The notes: a model not told the origin generated them from the sequence alone. Counted from the first letter of the stretch, positions 9,800 through 19,341 are shown. The stretch: DNA of 64,000 nt from Marinobacter panjinensis (GCF_005298175.1 NZ_SZYH01000003.1:62001-126000); one strand, 5' to 3'. Made by a program: numbers and translations.

Positions 9800-10021
9800 T
9801 CAGTCTTTCTTGCCGCCGATACGACCACCGAAGCGCTTCTGGAAGCGATCGATGCGGCCGCCGGTATCCATCACTTTCTGCTTGCCAGTGTAGAATGGGT
9901 GGCACTGGGAACACACATCCAGCTGCAGATCCTGAGTGTAGGTAGAGCGGGTCTTGAAGGCGTTACCGCAGGAGCAGGTAACGTTGATGTCTTCGTACTT
10001 GGGGTGAATACCTTCTTTCAT
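9800..10021 (-). CDS. rpmE: 50S ribosomal protein L31 (zinc-binding type)
   Basis: Large-subunit ribosomal protein. From the ATG at 10019-10021 the product is 73 residues and begins MKEGIHPKYEDI, the standard L31 N-terminus; AGAGG lies 7 bases upstream. A further in-frame ATG at 10042 would add seven residues absent from the family. Four cysteines (CSC and CSQC) mark the zinc-containing form, which is normally used under zinc sufficiency. It is divergent from priA, an arrangement also found in Pseudomonas. Confidence 0.97.
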   Translation of the reverse strand: MKEGIHPKYEDINVTCSCGNAFKTRSTYTQDLQLDVCSQCHPFYTGKQKVMDTGGRIDRFQKRFGGRIGGKKD

Positions 10022-10216
10022 GGCGAACCTCTGTCGGGTCATGCCGCTACCTGATCACGGGAGCTCGCATCGCTCCGGGTGTCAGGCACCGCACGTTTGA
10101 ATCAATTGACAAGACGGGGCACAATCATGCCCTGCCGGAAACAGACCGCGAATCTTACTTGCAATTGCGGCATCAGGCAAGTCCCGGACCGTCTTATCAT
10201 CCCCATGGAGCCTCAT

Positions 10217-12385
10217 GTGCCCCGAACCGCGCGCATAGCACTGAACCGCCCTCTTCGGCGGCTGTTTGATTATCTGGTGCCTGACCACATGGTTCTGCAA
10301 AAGGGCCAGCGCGTGATGGTGCCCTTTGGACGGCAGTCTGCCACCGGATTGGTCGCCGACACGGATGCCCAACCGCCCGAGGGTATTACCCTGAAACCGG
10401 TAAGGTCGGTCTGTGAAGAATGGCCGGCACTGCCGAAGGAAACATTCAAGCTGTTGAGCTGGGCGGCGGACTACTACCAGCACCCCCTGGGTGAATGCCT
10501 TTTTACCGCACTACCACCGGCCCTTAGACGCGGACGGCCGGCAGTTGAGAAAAAAGAGGCCTACTGGAAAGCCTGCGGTGATCCTGCTGTTCTGTCTGGC
10601 AATGCAACAAGACAAAGAGAACTTCTGGCCTGGCTTCAAAGCCAGCCGGGAAGCGTCAGCGCCAGACAGATCGTGCAGGCCGGTTTCACCCAGTCGCAGA
10701 TCAGGAGCCTTCAGGGCAAGGATCTTATAGTTGAAGCCTCTCAGCCCGAGCCTGTCGGCGTGCCCGAAGAGATCCGTAACCGGATCCCCCGGCTTTCCCA
10801 AGCACAGCTTGATGCTGCAGACCAGCTTCCCGTGCCGGAAAATGGCTTTGCTGCATCCCTGTTATACGGCATCACCGGAAGCGGCAAAACCGAGCTGTAC
10901 CTCTATTATCTGAAGCACTTCCTGGGCGACAGGGGGCAGGCATTGGTGCTAGTGCCGGAAATCAACCTGACCCCCCAGACCGTCGCGCGTTTTCAGCATT
11001 ACTTCGGGTCGCGAATCGTGGTGTGGCATTCGGCCCTGAATGATGGGGAGCGTCTAACCACCTGGCTCAAGGTCCGCAGTGGTGAACCGGTTATCATGAT
11101 TGGGACCCGTTCCGCAGTATTACTGCCCTTTACCAACCTGAAAACCATCATCGTGGATGAAGAGCACGACAGTTCCTACAAGCAGGGAGAGGGGTTTCGT
11201 TACTCTGGGCGAGATACAGCCGTCTATCGTGCTCATCTCAACAACTGCCCCGTCATTCTTGGCTCAGCCACACCTTCCATGGAGTCATACCATAACGCCC
11301 TTACCGGCAAGTACTCACTGATCACATTAGAAGAACGGGCAGGCAATGCCCGACCACCACACATCAAGCTTCTGGACATCCGTAGCCGCCCACTCGAAGG
11401 TGGCCTGTCCCGACCTGCCCTGCAAGCTATCGAGAAATGCCTCCAGGATGGCCAGCAGGCACTGGTGTTCGTAAACCGCAGGGGGTTCGCCCCCATCATG
11501 ATGTGTTTTGACTGCGGCCATATGGTTGAATGCCCCCGGTGCGACACACGGCTTACCTATCACCGCCGCGATCGTGCCATGCGCTGTCACCATTGTGATT
11601 TCCAGACCGCAGCCACGGACCACTGCCCGAAGTGCAACAGCGACGCCTTCAAACCGGTGGGCCAGGGCACCGAGCGCACTGAAGATATTCTGACCACGCA
11701 CTTCCCTGATGCGCCCGTGGTTCGGGTAGACCGGGACAGTACCCAGCGCAAAGGCAGCATTCAGGGCATTCTCAAAAAAGTAAACAGCGGGCGCCCCTGC
11801 ATTCTGGTAGGCACACAGATGCTGGCCAAGGGGCATGACTTTCCGAATGTCACGCTGGTGGTTGTGATCAACGCCGATGGCGGATTATTCAGTGTGGACT
11901 TTCGCGCGCCTGAACAGCTGATCCAGACATTGCTTCAGGTCAGTGGACGAGCGGGCCGCGGCGAAAAATCCGGTGAAGTACTGATACAGACCTGCCACAG
12001 CGACCACCCGCTGCTGGGAACACTTGCCCAGGGAGATTACTTACCGATTGCAAACCAGATGCTCGCCGAGCGGGAAGCAAACCTCCTGCCCCCTTACCGG
12101 GCAATGGCGATTTTCCGTGTTGAGGGCGACACCATGCAAGCAAGCCTCAGATTGCTCGATGACATAAAATCGGAAGCATCCCACAGGGACATCGAATGCT
12201 GGGGGCCGCTGCCTGCCATCATTGCACGTCGGGCCGACCGCCACAGGGCCCAACTGGTATTGGTTTCGCTGAGCCGAACACGGCTGAACCGACAACTTGC
12301 GGCGCTTTGTCACGGGCTCGACCTGATGAAGCTCCCAAAGGACACAAAGTGGGCAATCGATGTCGACCCACTGGAAACCGGATGA
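10217..12385 (+). CDS. priA: Primosomal helicase PriA
   Basis: 3'-5' DNA helicase that restarts stalled replication forks by loading the primosome. It has a Walker A motif GITGSGKTE (near residue 218), a DEEH helicase box (VDEEHDSSYKQ), an eight-cysteine zinc-binding block (about 429-475, CFDCG ... CPRC ... CHHC ... CPKC) and the motif V/VI region QVSGRAGRG. I chose the GTG at 10217 because GGAG sits 6 bases upstream and the protein then begins VPRTARIALNRPL, as family members do. The ATG at 10205 is a fair alternative without a ribosome site. The ATG at 10079 would add about 46 residues that do not look like the family. Confidence 0.95.
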   Translation: MPRTARIALNRPLRRLFDYLVPDHMVLQKGQRVMVPFGRQSATGLVADTDAQPPEGITLKPVRSVCEEWPALPKETFKLLSWAADYYQHPLGECLFTALPPALRRGRPAVEKKEAYWKACGDPAVLSGNATRQRELLAWLQSQPGSVSARQIVQAGFTQSQIRSLQGKDLIVEASQPEPVGVPEEIRNRIPRLSQAQLDAADQLPVPENGFAASLLYGITGSGKTELYLYYLKHFLGDRGQALVLVPEINLTPQTVARFQHYFGSRIVVWHSALNDGERLTTWLKVRSGEPVIMIGTRSAVLLPFTNLKTIIVDEEHDSSYKQGEGFRYSGRDTAVYRAHLNNCPVILGSATPSMESYHNALTGKYSLITLEERAGNARPPHIKLLDIRSRPLEGGLSRPALQAIEKCLQDGQQALVFVNRRGFAPIMMCFDCGHMVECPRCDTRLTYHRRDRAMRCHHCDFQTAATDHCPKCNSDAFKPVGQGTERTEDILTTHFPDAPVVRVDRDSTQRKGSIQGILKKVNSGRPCILVGTQMLAKGHDFPNVTLVVVINADGGLFSVDFRAPEQLIQTLLQVSGRAGRGEKSGEVLIQTCHSDHPLLGTLAQGDYLPIANQMLAEREANLLPPYRAMAIFRVEGDTMQASLRLLDDIKSEASHRDIECWGPLPAIIARRADRHRAQLVLVSLSRTRLNRQLAALCHGLDLMKLPKDTKWAIDVDPLETG

Positions 12386-12560
12386 CCCTCTAAAACTGTG
12401 ATAAGGGGCGTCTTTTTGCAATGTTTTACATCCTGAAATGACTCAAACCGTCCCCTGCGGATGGAAGCCTGCTAATATTCAGCTCGTATACCGAGCCGAG
12501 CTTCAGCACTGACTACCGCTAAAGCGACTACGCGAAAAAATTGAGAGCCTGGAGTTTCAA

Positions 12561-13409
12561 ATGTCAGGGATGGTACGTTGTAATTGCTTGCCGATCATTT
12601 TGTCGAGCCTTCTGATCTCTGCCTGCGGCGGTAGTGAAAACTCCCAGCCACTTGCCGATGGAAGCAGCCCCACCGCCCTGGCTGAAGGCGGTTCATGGTC
12701 AACTCCATTAGTCGACGGTACCAACGGCTCATCCGAGAGCCTGGCAAGTGCCAATGATGGCGGCGACACCGGGCTGAGACCGGGCATCTATTTAACCGAC
12801 ATTGCATCTGACAATGGCAGCTCCGACGAAGCCATTACATGGATCAGTAGCTCTGGTCGGTTTGCGACTGCAATTAATGGCACTAATTCCATCTTCGGGA
12901 CATTAGAGGCGACGTCGGATGGCAGCCAGTTCAGCGGTAGCGCAGCAAACCTGTTCTACACCAACCAATGGAATCGAGTCGATGGCTCCCTGAACGGTAT
13001 CATCGAAGATTCACAGAGCCTCAGCTACACGATCAGTGGAAACTTTAACGCGAACGCGGTTCTGGCGAGACTGATCGACCTGAGCAACCAATCCATTTCT
13101 CTGAGCATCCTCTCAGGATCCTATCTGTCATTCGATCAAACAACGAGTTTCACGATCGGCAGTCAGGGAGGTATATCAGGGTCAGACGCGACGGGCTGCG
13201 TTTTCGATGGCGAGATATCTATCCGGGCCTCAAACATCAACGTATTCGACATCACCTTCGATGCCCGCAACTGTGGGGCAACCTCCACCTCCTCCCCATC
13301 GGAGCGCAATGGCCGATATAACGGTGTGGGCTCATACGACAGCATCAACTTTGTGATCAGTTTCATGAGTGCAAATAGCACAGTCATTCTGCCGTTCCAG
13401 GGAGATTGA
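12561..13409 (+). CDS. Predicted lipoprotein of unknown function
   Basis: I do not recognise the family. The 282-residue product has a lipoprotein signal: a short N-terminus, a hydrophobic core (LPIILSSLL) and a lipobox ending at C22 (LISAC followed by GG). The absence of Asp at +2 suggests outer-membrane sorting. The mature protein is Ser/Gly/Asn rich, low in Lys, with alternating polar and hydrophobic residues that suggest an all-beta fold. Two cysteines in the C-terminal half (TGCVFDG and ARNCGAT) could form a disulfide. GGAG lies 8 bases before the ATG. It sits alone between priA and argS, which are adjacent in the Pseudomonas order I recall, so it looks like an insertion of an accessory gene. 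Confidence 0.75.
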   Translation: MSGMVRCNCLPIILSSLLISACGGSENSQPLADGSSPTALAEGGSWSTPLVDGTNGSSESLASANDGGDTGLRPGIYLTDIASDNGSSDEAITWISSSGRFATAINGTNSIFGTLEATSDGSQFSGSAANLFYTNQWNRVDGSLNGIIEDSQSLSYTISGNFNANAVLARLIDLSNQSISLSILSGSYLSFDQTTSFTIGSQGGISGSDATGCVFDGEISIRASNINVFDITFDARNCGATSTSSPSERNGRYNGVGSYDSINFVISFMSANSTVILPFQGD

Positions 13410-13429
13410 GGTCACAGCAACCTGCTATT

Positions 13430-13464
13430 GCTTCCTCCCAATGCTCCCGCAAAGGGAGGGAAGC
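13430..13464 (+). terminator. Hairpin after the lipoprotein gene (possible terminator)
   Basis: GCTTCCTCCC (13430-13439) pairs with GGGAGGGAAGC (13454-13464) with one bulged base. It starts 20 bases after the stop codon of the lipoprotein gene. There is no T-run after it, so intrinsic termination is uncertain. Confidence 0.35.
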
Positions 13465-13483
13465 AGGCCTGACAAAGCATAAT

Positions 13484-13512
13484 TTGAGTCGCCCGCCCCT
13501 TTCCGCGATAAT
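13484..13512 (+). promoter_or_regulatory. Probable sigma-70 promoter of argS
   Basis: TTGAGT (13484-13489) and GATAAT (13507-13512) are separated by exactly 17 bases. Both boxes differ from consensus by one or two bases. The spacing and the location about 75 bases before the argS start make this a convincing promoter. Confidence 0.65.
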
Positions 13513-13586
13513 AGCGCCCTTCGATTCCCCGGCGGGCTGCTTGCCGCCGTTCTCCAATTCTCCTGTAACCCGAGTCATCCGACAGC

Positions 13587-15272
13587 ATGAAAGAGACCGT
13601 ATCCGAACTGCTCCAGTCTGCACTGGCGACCCTTCAATCCGAAGGCACCCTGCCGACAGACCAGACTTTCACACCGCAGGTAGGCAACACCAAGGACAAA
13701 TCCCATGGTGACTACGCCTGCAACATTGCCCTAATAGCGTCAAAGGCGGCCGGTTGTCCGCCGCGAAAGCTGGCAGAGGCACTGGTGGAAAGACTGCCGG
13801 ATAGTGCAGCGGTGGAGAAAGTGGAGATTGCCGGTCCGGGGTTCATCAATTTTTTCATGAGCACTGCCAGCGCTTTTGAGGTGGTCAGCACGATTCTTGA
13901 CCAGGCCGGACAATACGGCCGCAATAACAGTGGGAAGAACGAAAAGGTCCAGGTGGAGTTTGTGTCTGCCAACCCCACCGGCCCCCTGCATGTGGGTCAC
14001 GGCCGCGGTGCCGCTATCGGCGACTGCCTGAGCCGCCTGCTGGAAGCCAATGGTTACAACGTCACCCGTGAGTTTTATTACAACGACGCCGGTGCCCAGA
14101 TCAACAACCTGGCGCTTTCCGTTCAGTCGCGGGTAAAAGGGCTGACACCAGAAGACGATAACTGGCCCGCCGACGGCTACCGTGGTGCTTATATCACAGA
14201 CGTGGCCAATGCTTACATGGCCGGGGAAACCGTTACCGCGGACGACCGGGAAGTAACCGGCAAGGCCGACCCGGACGATCAGCAAGCCATCCGGGAATTC
14301 GCCGTTGCTTACCTGCGCCGTGAACAGGACCTGGACCTGAAAGCCTTTGGGGTGGAGTTCGACGTCTACTTCCTGGAGTCATCCCTCTATGAGGATGGCA
14401 AGGTGGAGCAGACCGTCGAGCGACTACAGGAAAACGGTTATACCTACGAACACGAAGGCGCCATGTGGCTGAAAACCACCGAGTTCGGTGACGATAAAGA
14501 CCGCGTGATGCGTAAGAAGGACGGTGGCTACACTTACTTCCTGCCCGATGTGGCCTATCATCTGGACAAGTGGCAGCGGGGGTTTACCACCGTCATTAAT
14601 GAACAGGGCGCAGACCACCACTCCACCGTCACCCGGGTTCGGGCAGGCCTGCAGGCGCTGAAAGCCGGCATCCCTGAGGGCTGGCCAGACTACGTACTGC
14701 ACCAGATGGTGATGGTGACCCGTTCCGGCCAGGAAGTGAAAATTTCCAAGCGGGCTGGCAGCTACGTCACCGTTCGAGACCTGATCGACGAGGTGGGCCG
14801 TGACGCTACCCGCTTTTTCCTGGCGGCACGCCGGGTGGACTCCCAGTTGACCTTCGATATCGACCTGGCGCGCTCCCAGACCAATGAAAATCCGGTCTAT
14901 TACATCCAGTATGCCCATGCGCGGATCTGCAGTGTACTGAGAAAGCTGAAAGAGGAAGGGGTCGAGCGCGGATTGAACGAGTGTGTGGGAGACCTGTCCC
15001 TGCTGACGCTTGATGAAGAGAAAGATCTGGCAAATCAGCTGGCAAAATACCCTGAGCTGATCGAGAGCTCCGCGAAGCTGCGGGAGCCACATCATCTTAC
15101 CCATTACCTGCGGGACCTTGCCGGGCAGTTCCACACCTATTACAACGCCCACAAGGTGTTGATCGAGGATACGGCGGTGCGGGATGCGCGGGTAACACTG
15201 TATCTTGCCATCAGGCAGGTGATTGCCAATGGCCTTGACCTGCTAGGGGTGAGTGCACCGGAAGAAATGTAG
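13587..15272 (+). CDS. argS: Arginyl-tRNA synthetase
   Basis: Class I synthetase that charges tRNA-Arg. The 561-residue product has an N-terminal additional domain, the HIGH-type motif HVGHGRG starting at H135, a KMSKS-type motif KISKR starting at K385, and a C-terminal DALR anticodon-binding domain. Length fits the family (about 560-590). It starts at an ATG after a recognisable promoter and is followed at 60 bases by the SPOR gene, as in Pseudomonas. Confidence 0.97.
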   Translation: MKETVSELLQSALATLQSEGTLPTDQTFTPQVGNTKDKSHGDYACNIALIASKAAGCPPRKLAEALVERLPDSAAVEKVEIAGPGFINFFMSTASAFEVVSTILDQAGQYGRNNSGKNEKVQVEFVSANPTGPLHVGHGRGAAIGDCLSRLLEANGYNVTREFYYNDAGAQINNLALSVQSRVKGLTPEDDNWPADGYRGAYITDVANAYMAGETVTADDREVTGKADPDDQQAIREFAVAYLRREQDLDLKAFGVEFDVYFLESSLYEDGKVEQTVERLQENGYTYEHEGAMWLKTTEFGDDKDRVMRKKDGGYTYFLPDVAYHLDKWQRGFTTVINEQGADHHSTVTRVRAGLQALKAGIPEGWPDYVLHQMVMVTRSGQEVKISKRAGSYVTVRDLIDEVGRDATRFFLAARRVDSQLTFDIDLARSQTNENPVYYIQYAHARICSVLRKLKEEGVERGLNECVGDLSLLTLDEEKDLANQLAKYPELIESSAKLREPHHLTHYLRDLAGQFHTYYNAHKVLIEDTAVRDARVTLYLAIRQVIANGLDLLGVSAPEEM

Positions 15273-15332
15273 CGGTTATGGCTCTGTGCCACAGATCTGA
15301 ACACCCAGGCAAGCAACAGGAAATCACCCGGC

Positions 15333-15965
15333 ATGTCCCGAGATTACGCCCGCAAACCCAGACCGGCCAGCAAGTCGGCAACACCGACAAAAGCTGCGAG
15401 ACCGGCGCGGAGGCAAAAACCGCCGGCCAAACGTCCGGCAGCGGCGAAGGCCCAACATGGCGGCCTGTCCTTACGCTGGATACTGTCACTGGCAGCCGTT
15501 GGTGGATTTATCGGCTTTATTGCCTATCTGAATTCCCTGCCAACACCCGACCAGCAACCATCAAAAAGGACGCCGGCTCAACCACCTGCGACAGAGGAAC
15601 AGGCACCGGACACTACCGCCAGTGATGAAAAACCGGGGTTTCGCTTCTACGATATGCTGCCCGACTCCGAAGTTATTCCGCCAGACGTGGAAGAATATAC
15701 CCCGGGGCCCAACCAGCAAACGTTTGATTACCTCGTGCAAACCGGCTCCTTTCGTAAACAGGAAGATGCGGAAAGACAGCGCGCAGAGATTGCCTTCCAG
15801 GGCTTGCGAGCCAAGGTCAAACGCATTGATCTTGACAGCGGCAGCACCTGGTATCGAGTCAATGTGGGCCCGTACAGCTCCCGCAGCCAGATGAACGCCG
15901 CCATCGACAAGCTGGTCAAGCTGAACATCCAACCACTTGTCCGGAAAATCCCCAAGGAGGGCTGA
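15333..15965 (+). CDS. SPOR-domain inner-membrane protein (FtsN-like)
   Basis: The 210-residue product has a basic, Pro/Ala/Lys-rich cytoplasmic N-terminus (1-46), one membrane helix (about 48-67), a Pro/Thr/Glu linker, and a C-terminal SPOR domain (about 129-207, FDYLVQTGSFRKQEDAE ... WYRVNVGPYSSRSQM). SPOR domains bind denuded septal peptidoglycan, so a role in division is likely. The layout matches FtsN, and the position between argS and hslV is conserved in Pseudomonas. Whether this is the functional FtsN cannot be settled from sequence alone. Confidence 0.9.
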   Translation: MSRDYARKPRPASKSATPTKAARPARRQKPPAKRPAAAKAQHGGLSLRWILSLAAVGGFIGFIAYLNSLPTPDQQPSKRTPAQPPATEEQAPDTTASDEKPGFRFYDMLPDSEVIPPDVEEYTPGPNQQTFDYLVQTGSFRKQEDAERQRAEIAFQGLRAKVKRIDLDSGSTWYRVNVGPYSSRSQMNAAIDKLVKLNIQPLVRKIPKEG

Positions 15966-15997
15966 ACGGCCCTCCGGACTCTCTGTTGCTCCCAGCC

Positions 15998-16025
15998 CTT
16001 GAAAACCGGACTCCCGCCTCCATAA
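15998..16025 (+). promoter_or_regulatory. Sigma-32 (heat-shock) type promoter of hslVU
   Basis: CTTGAAA (15998-16004) matches the RpoH -35 consensus exactly. After a 13-base spacer, CTCCATAA (16018-16025) fits the CCCCATnT -10 box with one mismatch. It lies 40 bases before hslV, a classical heat-shock gene. Confidence 0.7.
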
Positions 16026-16064
16026 CTGCTGAATACTGTTTTCTATCAGGCAAGTGGAGCCAGA

Positions 16065-16595
16065 ATGACTACCATACTTTCTGTCAGGCGTGACGACGAA
16101 GTTGCCATGGGTGGCGACGGCCAGGTCTCCCTCGGCAATACCGTAATGAAGGGCAATGCCCGCAAGGTTCGCCGACTCTATAACGACCAGGTACTGGCCG
16201 GATTCGCAGGCGGCACAGCCGATGCCTTTACACTGTTTGAACGCTTCGAGGCCCAGCTGGAAAAACACCAGGGCAACCTCACCCGTGCGGCAGTGGAGCT
16301 GGCGAAGGACTGGCGCACGGACCGTGCCCTGCGCCGGCTGGAAGCCCTGCTGGCAGTTGCCGACAAGACAGCATCTCTGATCATCACTGGCAACGGTGAC
16401 GTAATCGAACCGGAGCAGGGGCTGATTGCCATTGGCTCCGGTGGCCCGTTTGCCCAGGCGTCAGCGAGGGCCTTGCTGGAAAACACCGATCTGAAAGCCA
16501 GCGAGATTGTGGAGAAGGGCCTGGATATTGCGGCCGACATCTGCATCTACACCAACCACAATCGCACCCTTGAAGTGCTGTCAGCCAACGACTGA
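16065..16595 (+). CDS. hslV: ATP-dependent protease peptidase subunit HslV
   Basis: Proteasome-like Ntn hydrolase that forms a double hexamer and degrades proteins unfolded by HslU. The 176-residue product starts MTTILSVRR; after removal of Met the catalytic Thr is exposed. It carries GGDGQVSLGNTVMKGNARKVRRLY and the GGTADAFTL motif typical of the family. It is the first gene of hslVU, 12 bases before hslU. Confidence 0.97.
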   Translation: MTTILSVRRDDEVAMGGDGQVSLGNTVMKGNARKVRRLYNDQVLAGFAGGTADAFTLFERFEAQLEKHQGNLTRAAVELAKDWRTDRALRRLEALLAVADKTASLIITGNGDVIEPEQGLIAIGSGGPFAQASARALLENTDLKASEIVEKGLDIAADICIYTNHNRTLEVLSAND

Positions 16596-16607
16596 TCCGG
16601 AGCTAGC

Positions 16608-17936
16608 ATGTCTGCAATGACCCCCCGTGAAATTGTTCACGAGCTCAACAAACACATCGTGGGCCAGGAAGAGGCCAAGCGCTCCGTCGCTATTGCCCTG
16701 CGCAACCGCTGGCGTCGGATGCAGCTGGAAAGTGGGCTGCGCGAGGAAATCACACCGAAGAATATTCTGATGATCGGCCCCACCGGTGTCGGTAAAACCG
16801 AGATAGCGCGCAGGCTTGCCAAACTGGCGGACGCCCCGTTCCTGAAAGTGGAAGCCACCAAGTTTACTGAAGTGGGCTATGTTGGCCGGGACGTGGAATC
16901 CATCATCCGCGACCTGGCGGATATGGCCATCAAGATGCTGCGCGAGAAGGAAATGAAGCGCCACGAGCATCGCGCCATGGACGCTGCCGAGGAACGCATC
17001 CTGGATGCCCTGCTGCCACCACCCCGGGATCTCAAGCAAGACAGCCAGAGAACCGACGACTCCTCAACCCGCCAGTTGTTCCGCAAGAAACTGCGTGAGG
17101 GTGAACTGGACGACAAGGAGATCGAAGTTGACCTGCGCAATAGTGGTGCCGGCGTTGAAATCATGGCGCCTCCCGGTATGGAGGAGATGACCAGCCAGTT
17201 GCAGAACATGTTCTCAAGCATGTCCTCGGAAAAGCGCAAGACCCGCAAGATGAAAGTCGCGGATGCCTTGAAGCAGGTTCGCGACGAGGAAGCGGCAAAA
17301 CTGGTTAACGAAGAAGAGATCAAGCAAAAGGCCATACTGAGTGTTGAACAGAACGGCATTGTCTTTCTCGATGAAATCGACAAGGTAGCCAAGCGCTCAG
17401 AAAACACCTCATCAGACGTTTCCCGGGAAGGCGTGCAACGGGACCTTCTGCCGCTGATTGAAGGCAGTACCGTCAGCACCAAGTATGGCGCGGTGCGCAC
17501 CGATCATATCCTGTTCATCGCATCCGGTGCCTTCCATCTGTCCAAGCCGTCTGACCTGATCCCGGAGCTACAGGGCCGTCTGCCAATCCGCGTTGAACTG
17601 CAAGCACTGACCCCGGACGACTTCAAGCGCATCCTGACCGAGCCGGACGCTTCGCTGGTGCAGCAATACGAGGCATTGATGGCCACTGAAGGCGTCACGC
17701 TGACGTTCACGGAAGACGCCATCGCCCGTATCGCCGAAGTTGCCTACAAGGTCAACGAAACCACCGAGAATATCGGTGCCCGACGCCTGCATACGGTACT
17801 GGAGCGGCTGCTGGAAAGTCTGTCGTTTGAGGCCGGTGACCAGGTTACCGAAACCTTCGAAGTAACCGCCGCGTTTGTGGATGAGAAACTGGGCGAACTG
17901 GCGGAAGACGAAGACCTCAGCCGCTATATTCTCTGA
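16608..17936 (+). CDS. hslU: HslVU protease ATPase subunit HslU
   Basis: AAA+ unfoldase partner of HslV. The 442-residue product has Walker A GPTGVGKTE at 57-65, Walker B FLDEIDK (D255, E256), the intermediate I-domain (about 110-240, charged), the sensor II region NIGARRLHT, and the C-terminal tail ending LSRYIL that inserts into HslV. GGAG precedes the ATG. It is co-transcribed with hslV. Confidence 0.98.
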   Translation: MSAMTPREIVHELNKHIVGQEEAKRSVAIALRNRWRRMQLESGLREEITPKNILMIGPTGVGKTEIARRLAKLADAPFLKVEATKFTEVGYVGRDVESIIRDLADMAIKMLREKEMKRHEHRAMDAAEERILDALLPPPRDLKQDSQRTDDSSTRQLFRKKLREGELDDKEIEVDLRNSGAGVEIMAPPGMEEMTSQLQNMFSSMSSEKRKTRKMKVADALKQVRDEEAAKLVNEEEIKQKAILSVEQNGIVFLDEIDKVAKRSENTSSDVSREGVQRDLLPLIEGSTVSTKYGAVRTDHILFIASGAFHLSKPSDLIPELQGRLPIRVELQALTPDDFKRILTEPDASLVQQYEALMATEGVTLTFTEDAIARIAEVAYKVNETTENIGARRLHTVLERLLESLSFEAGDQVTETFEVTAAFVDEKLGELAEDEDLSRYIL

Positions 17937-17999
17937 GCCAGGCTTCGTTCAAGCGGGGCGCGCCTTCCGGCCGCCCCTGCTCTCATACTTCAATACCCT

Positions 18000-19241
18000 T
18001 CAAAGTGCCTTGTTGAACAGCTCGGTAACGTTATCCAGCCCGGTCGCCAAACGACCTTTCTGGGCTTTCTTCTTGCGCCCCTTCGCCACATAGAGCGGCA
18101 ACATCTCACCATACAGACTGGTGCTGATGGTGCGCTGTTCATCTTCCAGTCGGTCTCTGCGCAGCCGAATACCATACTTCGCCAGCTTGGGTTCCAGTTC
18201 ATCCGCACGATTCAACAGATCACGCCGGGTCATCTGGTAGGCGTGCTCACACACCATGCGACGGGACTGGAAACTGAAGACGTTCGAGAAAAACAGCTTG
18301 GCATCGTCCCGGGTGGGTTCAAACAGCAGGATATCCTTGTCGGGATAATCCCGCGCATACTGGGCAATACCGGACTGCATACGGGAATAAACCATGGTGC
18401 GGAACATTTGGGACAAGAGGCGGGGCATGCCGGAGCGGGTCAGCTCCCCTGGCGCCATGGTGCCGGCACGCACCGCCGCACTGGCATCGATCGGCACCTG
18501 GGGATTCACTGCAAAAACCAGATCCGCTCCATCTTCGAAAGCGACAGAGGCATGCAGGCCTTTTCTCAGGGTGCCATCTACATAGTAACGCCCGTCGATG
18601 GTGACCGGAACATAGATCCCAGGGGAAGACATGCTGGCCTGGATCGCCCTGGAAATAGGCACGTGGTCAAAGCCCGGGGCACCGAAACAGACGGCCTCGG
18701 TACTTTCCACGTCCGCCGCCACAATGTACAAGCTGCGACGAAGCTGCCGGAAATCATTGGTACGGCCCAGCATGGTAAAGGCCCGCTGCAGGTATTCATG
18801 CAGGCCCTCGTTGTCGAACAACCCGGCTGGCGCAGCCTGCGCAAGGATCGTCATCGCTTCCAGCAAGCTCTGGTCATAGGGGTTATTTATAAACCGGCGA
18901 ACCGCAGTGGTGACCAGACCGGGCACCGCCAGCAATCGGCCGCCCAATTCCCGGAACGCCGGCCGGTAGAATACTTCCGGATGAAACGGGTGAACTTCTG
19001 CCTCGTTACGCACAAAAATACGGCACAACTGGGCCGTCGTCATCTGATTGGCCAGGTTGGCAGCCACAAAAGACCCGGCATTCACGCCGACATACACATC
19101 AATGTCGTTAAAATCGAGCCCGTCCAGTGCCTCATCAAGCGCACGCAATGCCCCGATTTCGTAGATACCGCCCAGAGGACCGCCGCCTCCCAGCGCGAGA
19201 CCGATGCGGGGGCGGGGCTTGATTGCTGTGGTTGTTGCCAT
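18000..19241 (-). CDS. Patatin-like protein with nucleophile Ser replaced by Asn
   Basis: Patatin-like lipid acyl hydrolase fold. The 413-residue product has the oxyanion loop GGGGPLGG (18-25) and the dyad Asp region YYVDGTLRKG (D222). The nucleophile elbow, normally GxSxG, reads GVNAG with Asn at position 54 (codon AAT). A Ser follows three residues later (S57) as part of the usual elbow. The basic C-terminal tail (KGRKKKAQKGR) is unusual. It is convergent with hslU and downstream of ptsP on the same strand. By sequence it may lack phospholipase activity, or it may use another residue; the fold assignment is secure and the activity is not. Confidence 0.88.
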   Translation of the reverse strand: MATTTAIKPRPRIGLALGGGGPLGGIYEIGALRALDEALDGLDFNDIDVYVGVNAGSFVAANLANQMTTAQLCRIFVRNEAEVHPFHPEVFYRPAFRELGGRLLAVPGLVTTAVRRFINNPYDQSLLEAMTILAQAAPAGLFDNEGLHEYLQRAFTMLGRTNDFRQLRRSLYIVAADVESTEAVCFGAPGFDHVPISRAIQASMSSPGIYVPVTIDGRYYVDGTLRKGLHASVAFEDGADLVFAVNPQVPIDASAAVRAGTMAPGELTRSGMPRLLSQMFRTMVYSRMQSGIAQYARDYPDKDILLFEPTRDDAKLFFSNVFSFQSRRMVCEHAYQMTRRDLLNRADELEPKLAKYGIRLRRDRLEDEQRTISTSLYGEMLPLYVAKGRKKKAQKGRLATGLDNVTELFNKAL

Positions 19242-19341
19242 TATTCGCTATCCCCTTGCGGGTACTGTTGGCTAGTGCGGATCACCGTAACAGTCCATTT
19301 TAGAGTGCACACCCTATATGGGCCCCGGTGGTCACAAACCA

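Noticed and set aside
17952..17981. Hairpin between hslU and the patatin-like gene as a terminator
   Set aside because: The GC stem has a mismatch and no T-run on either side, so I did not call it.
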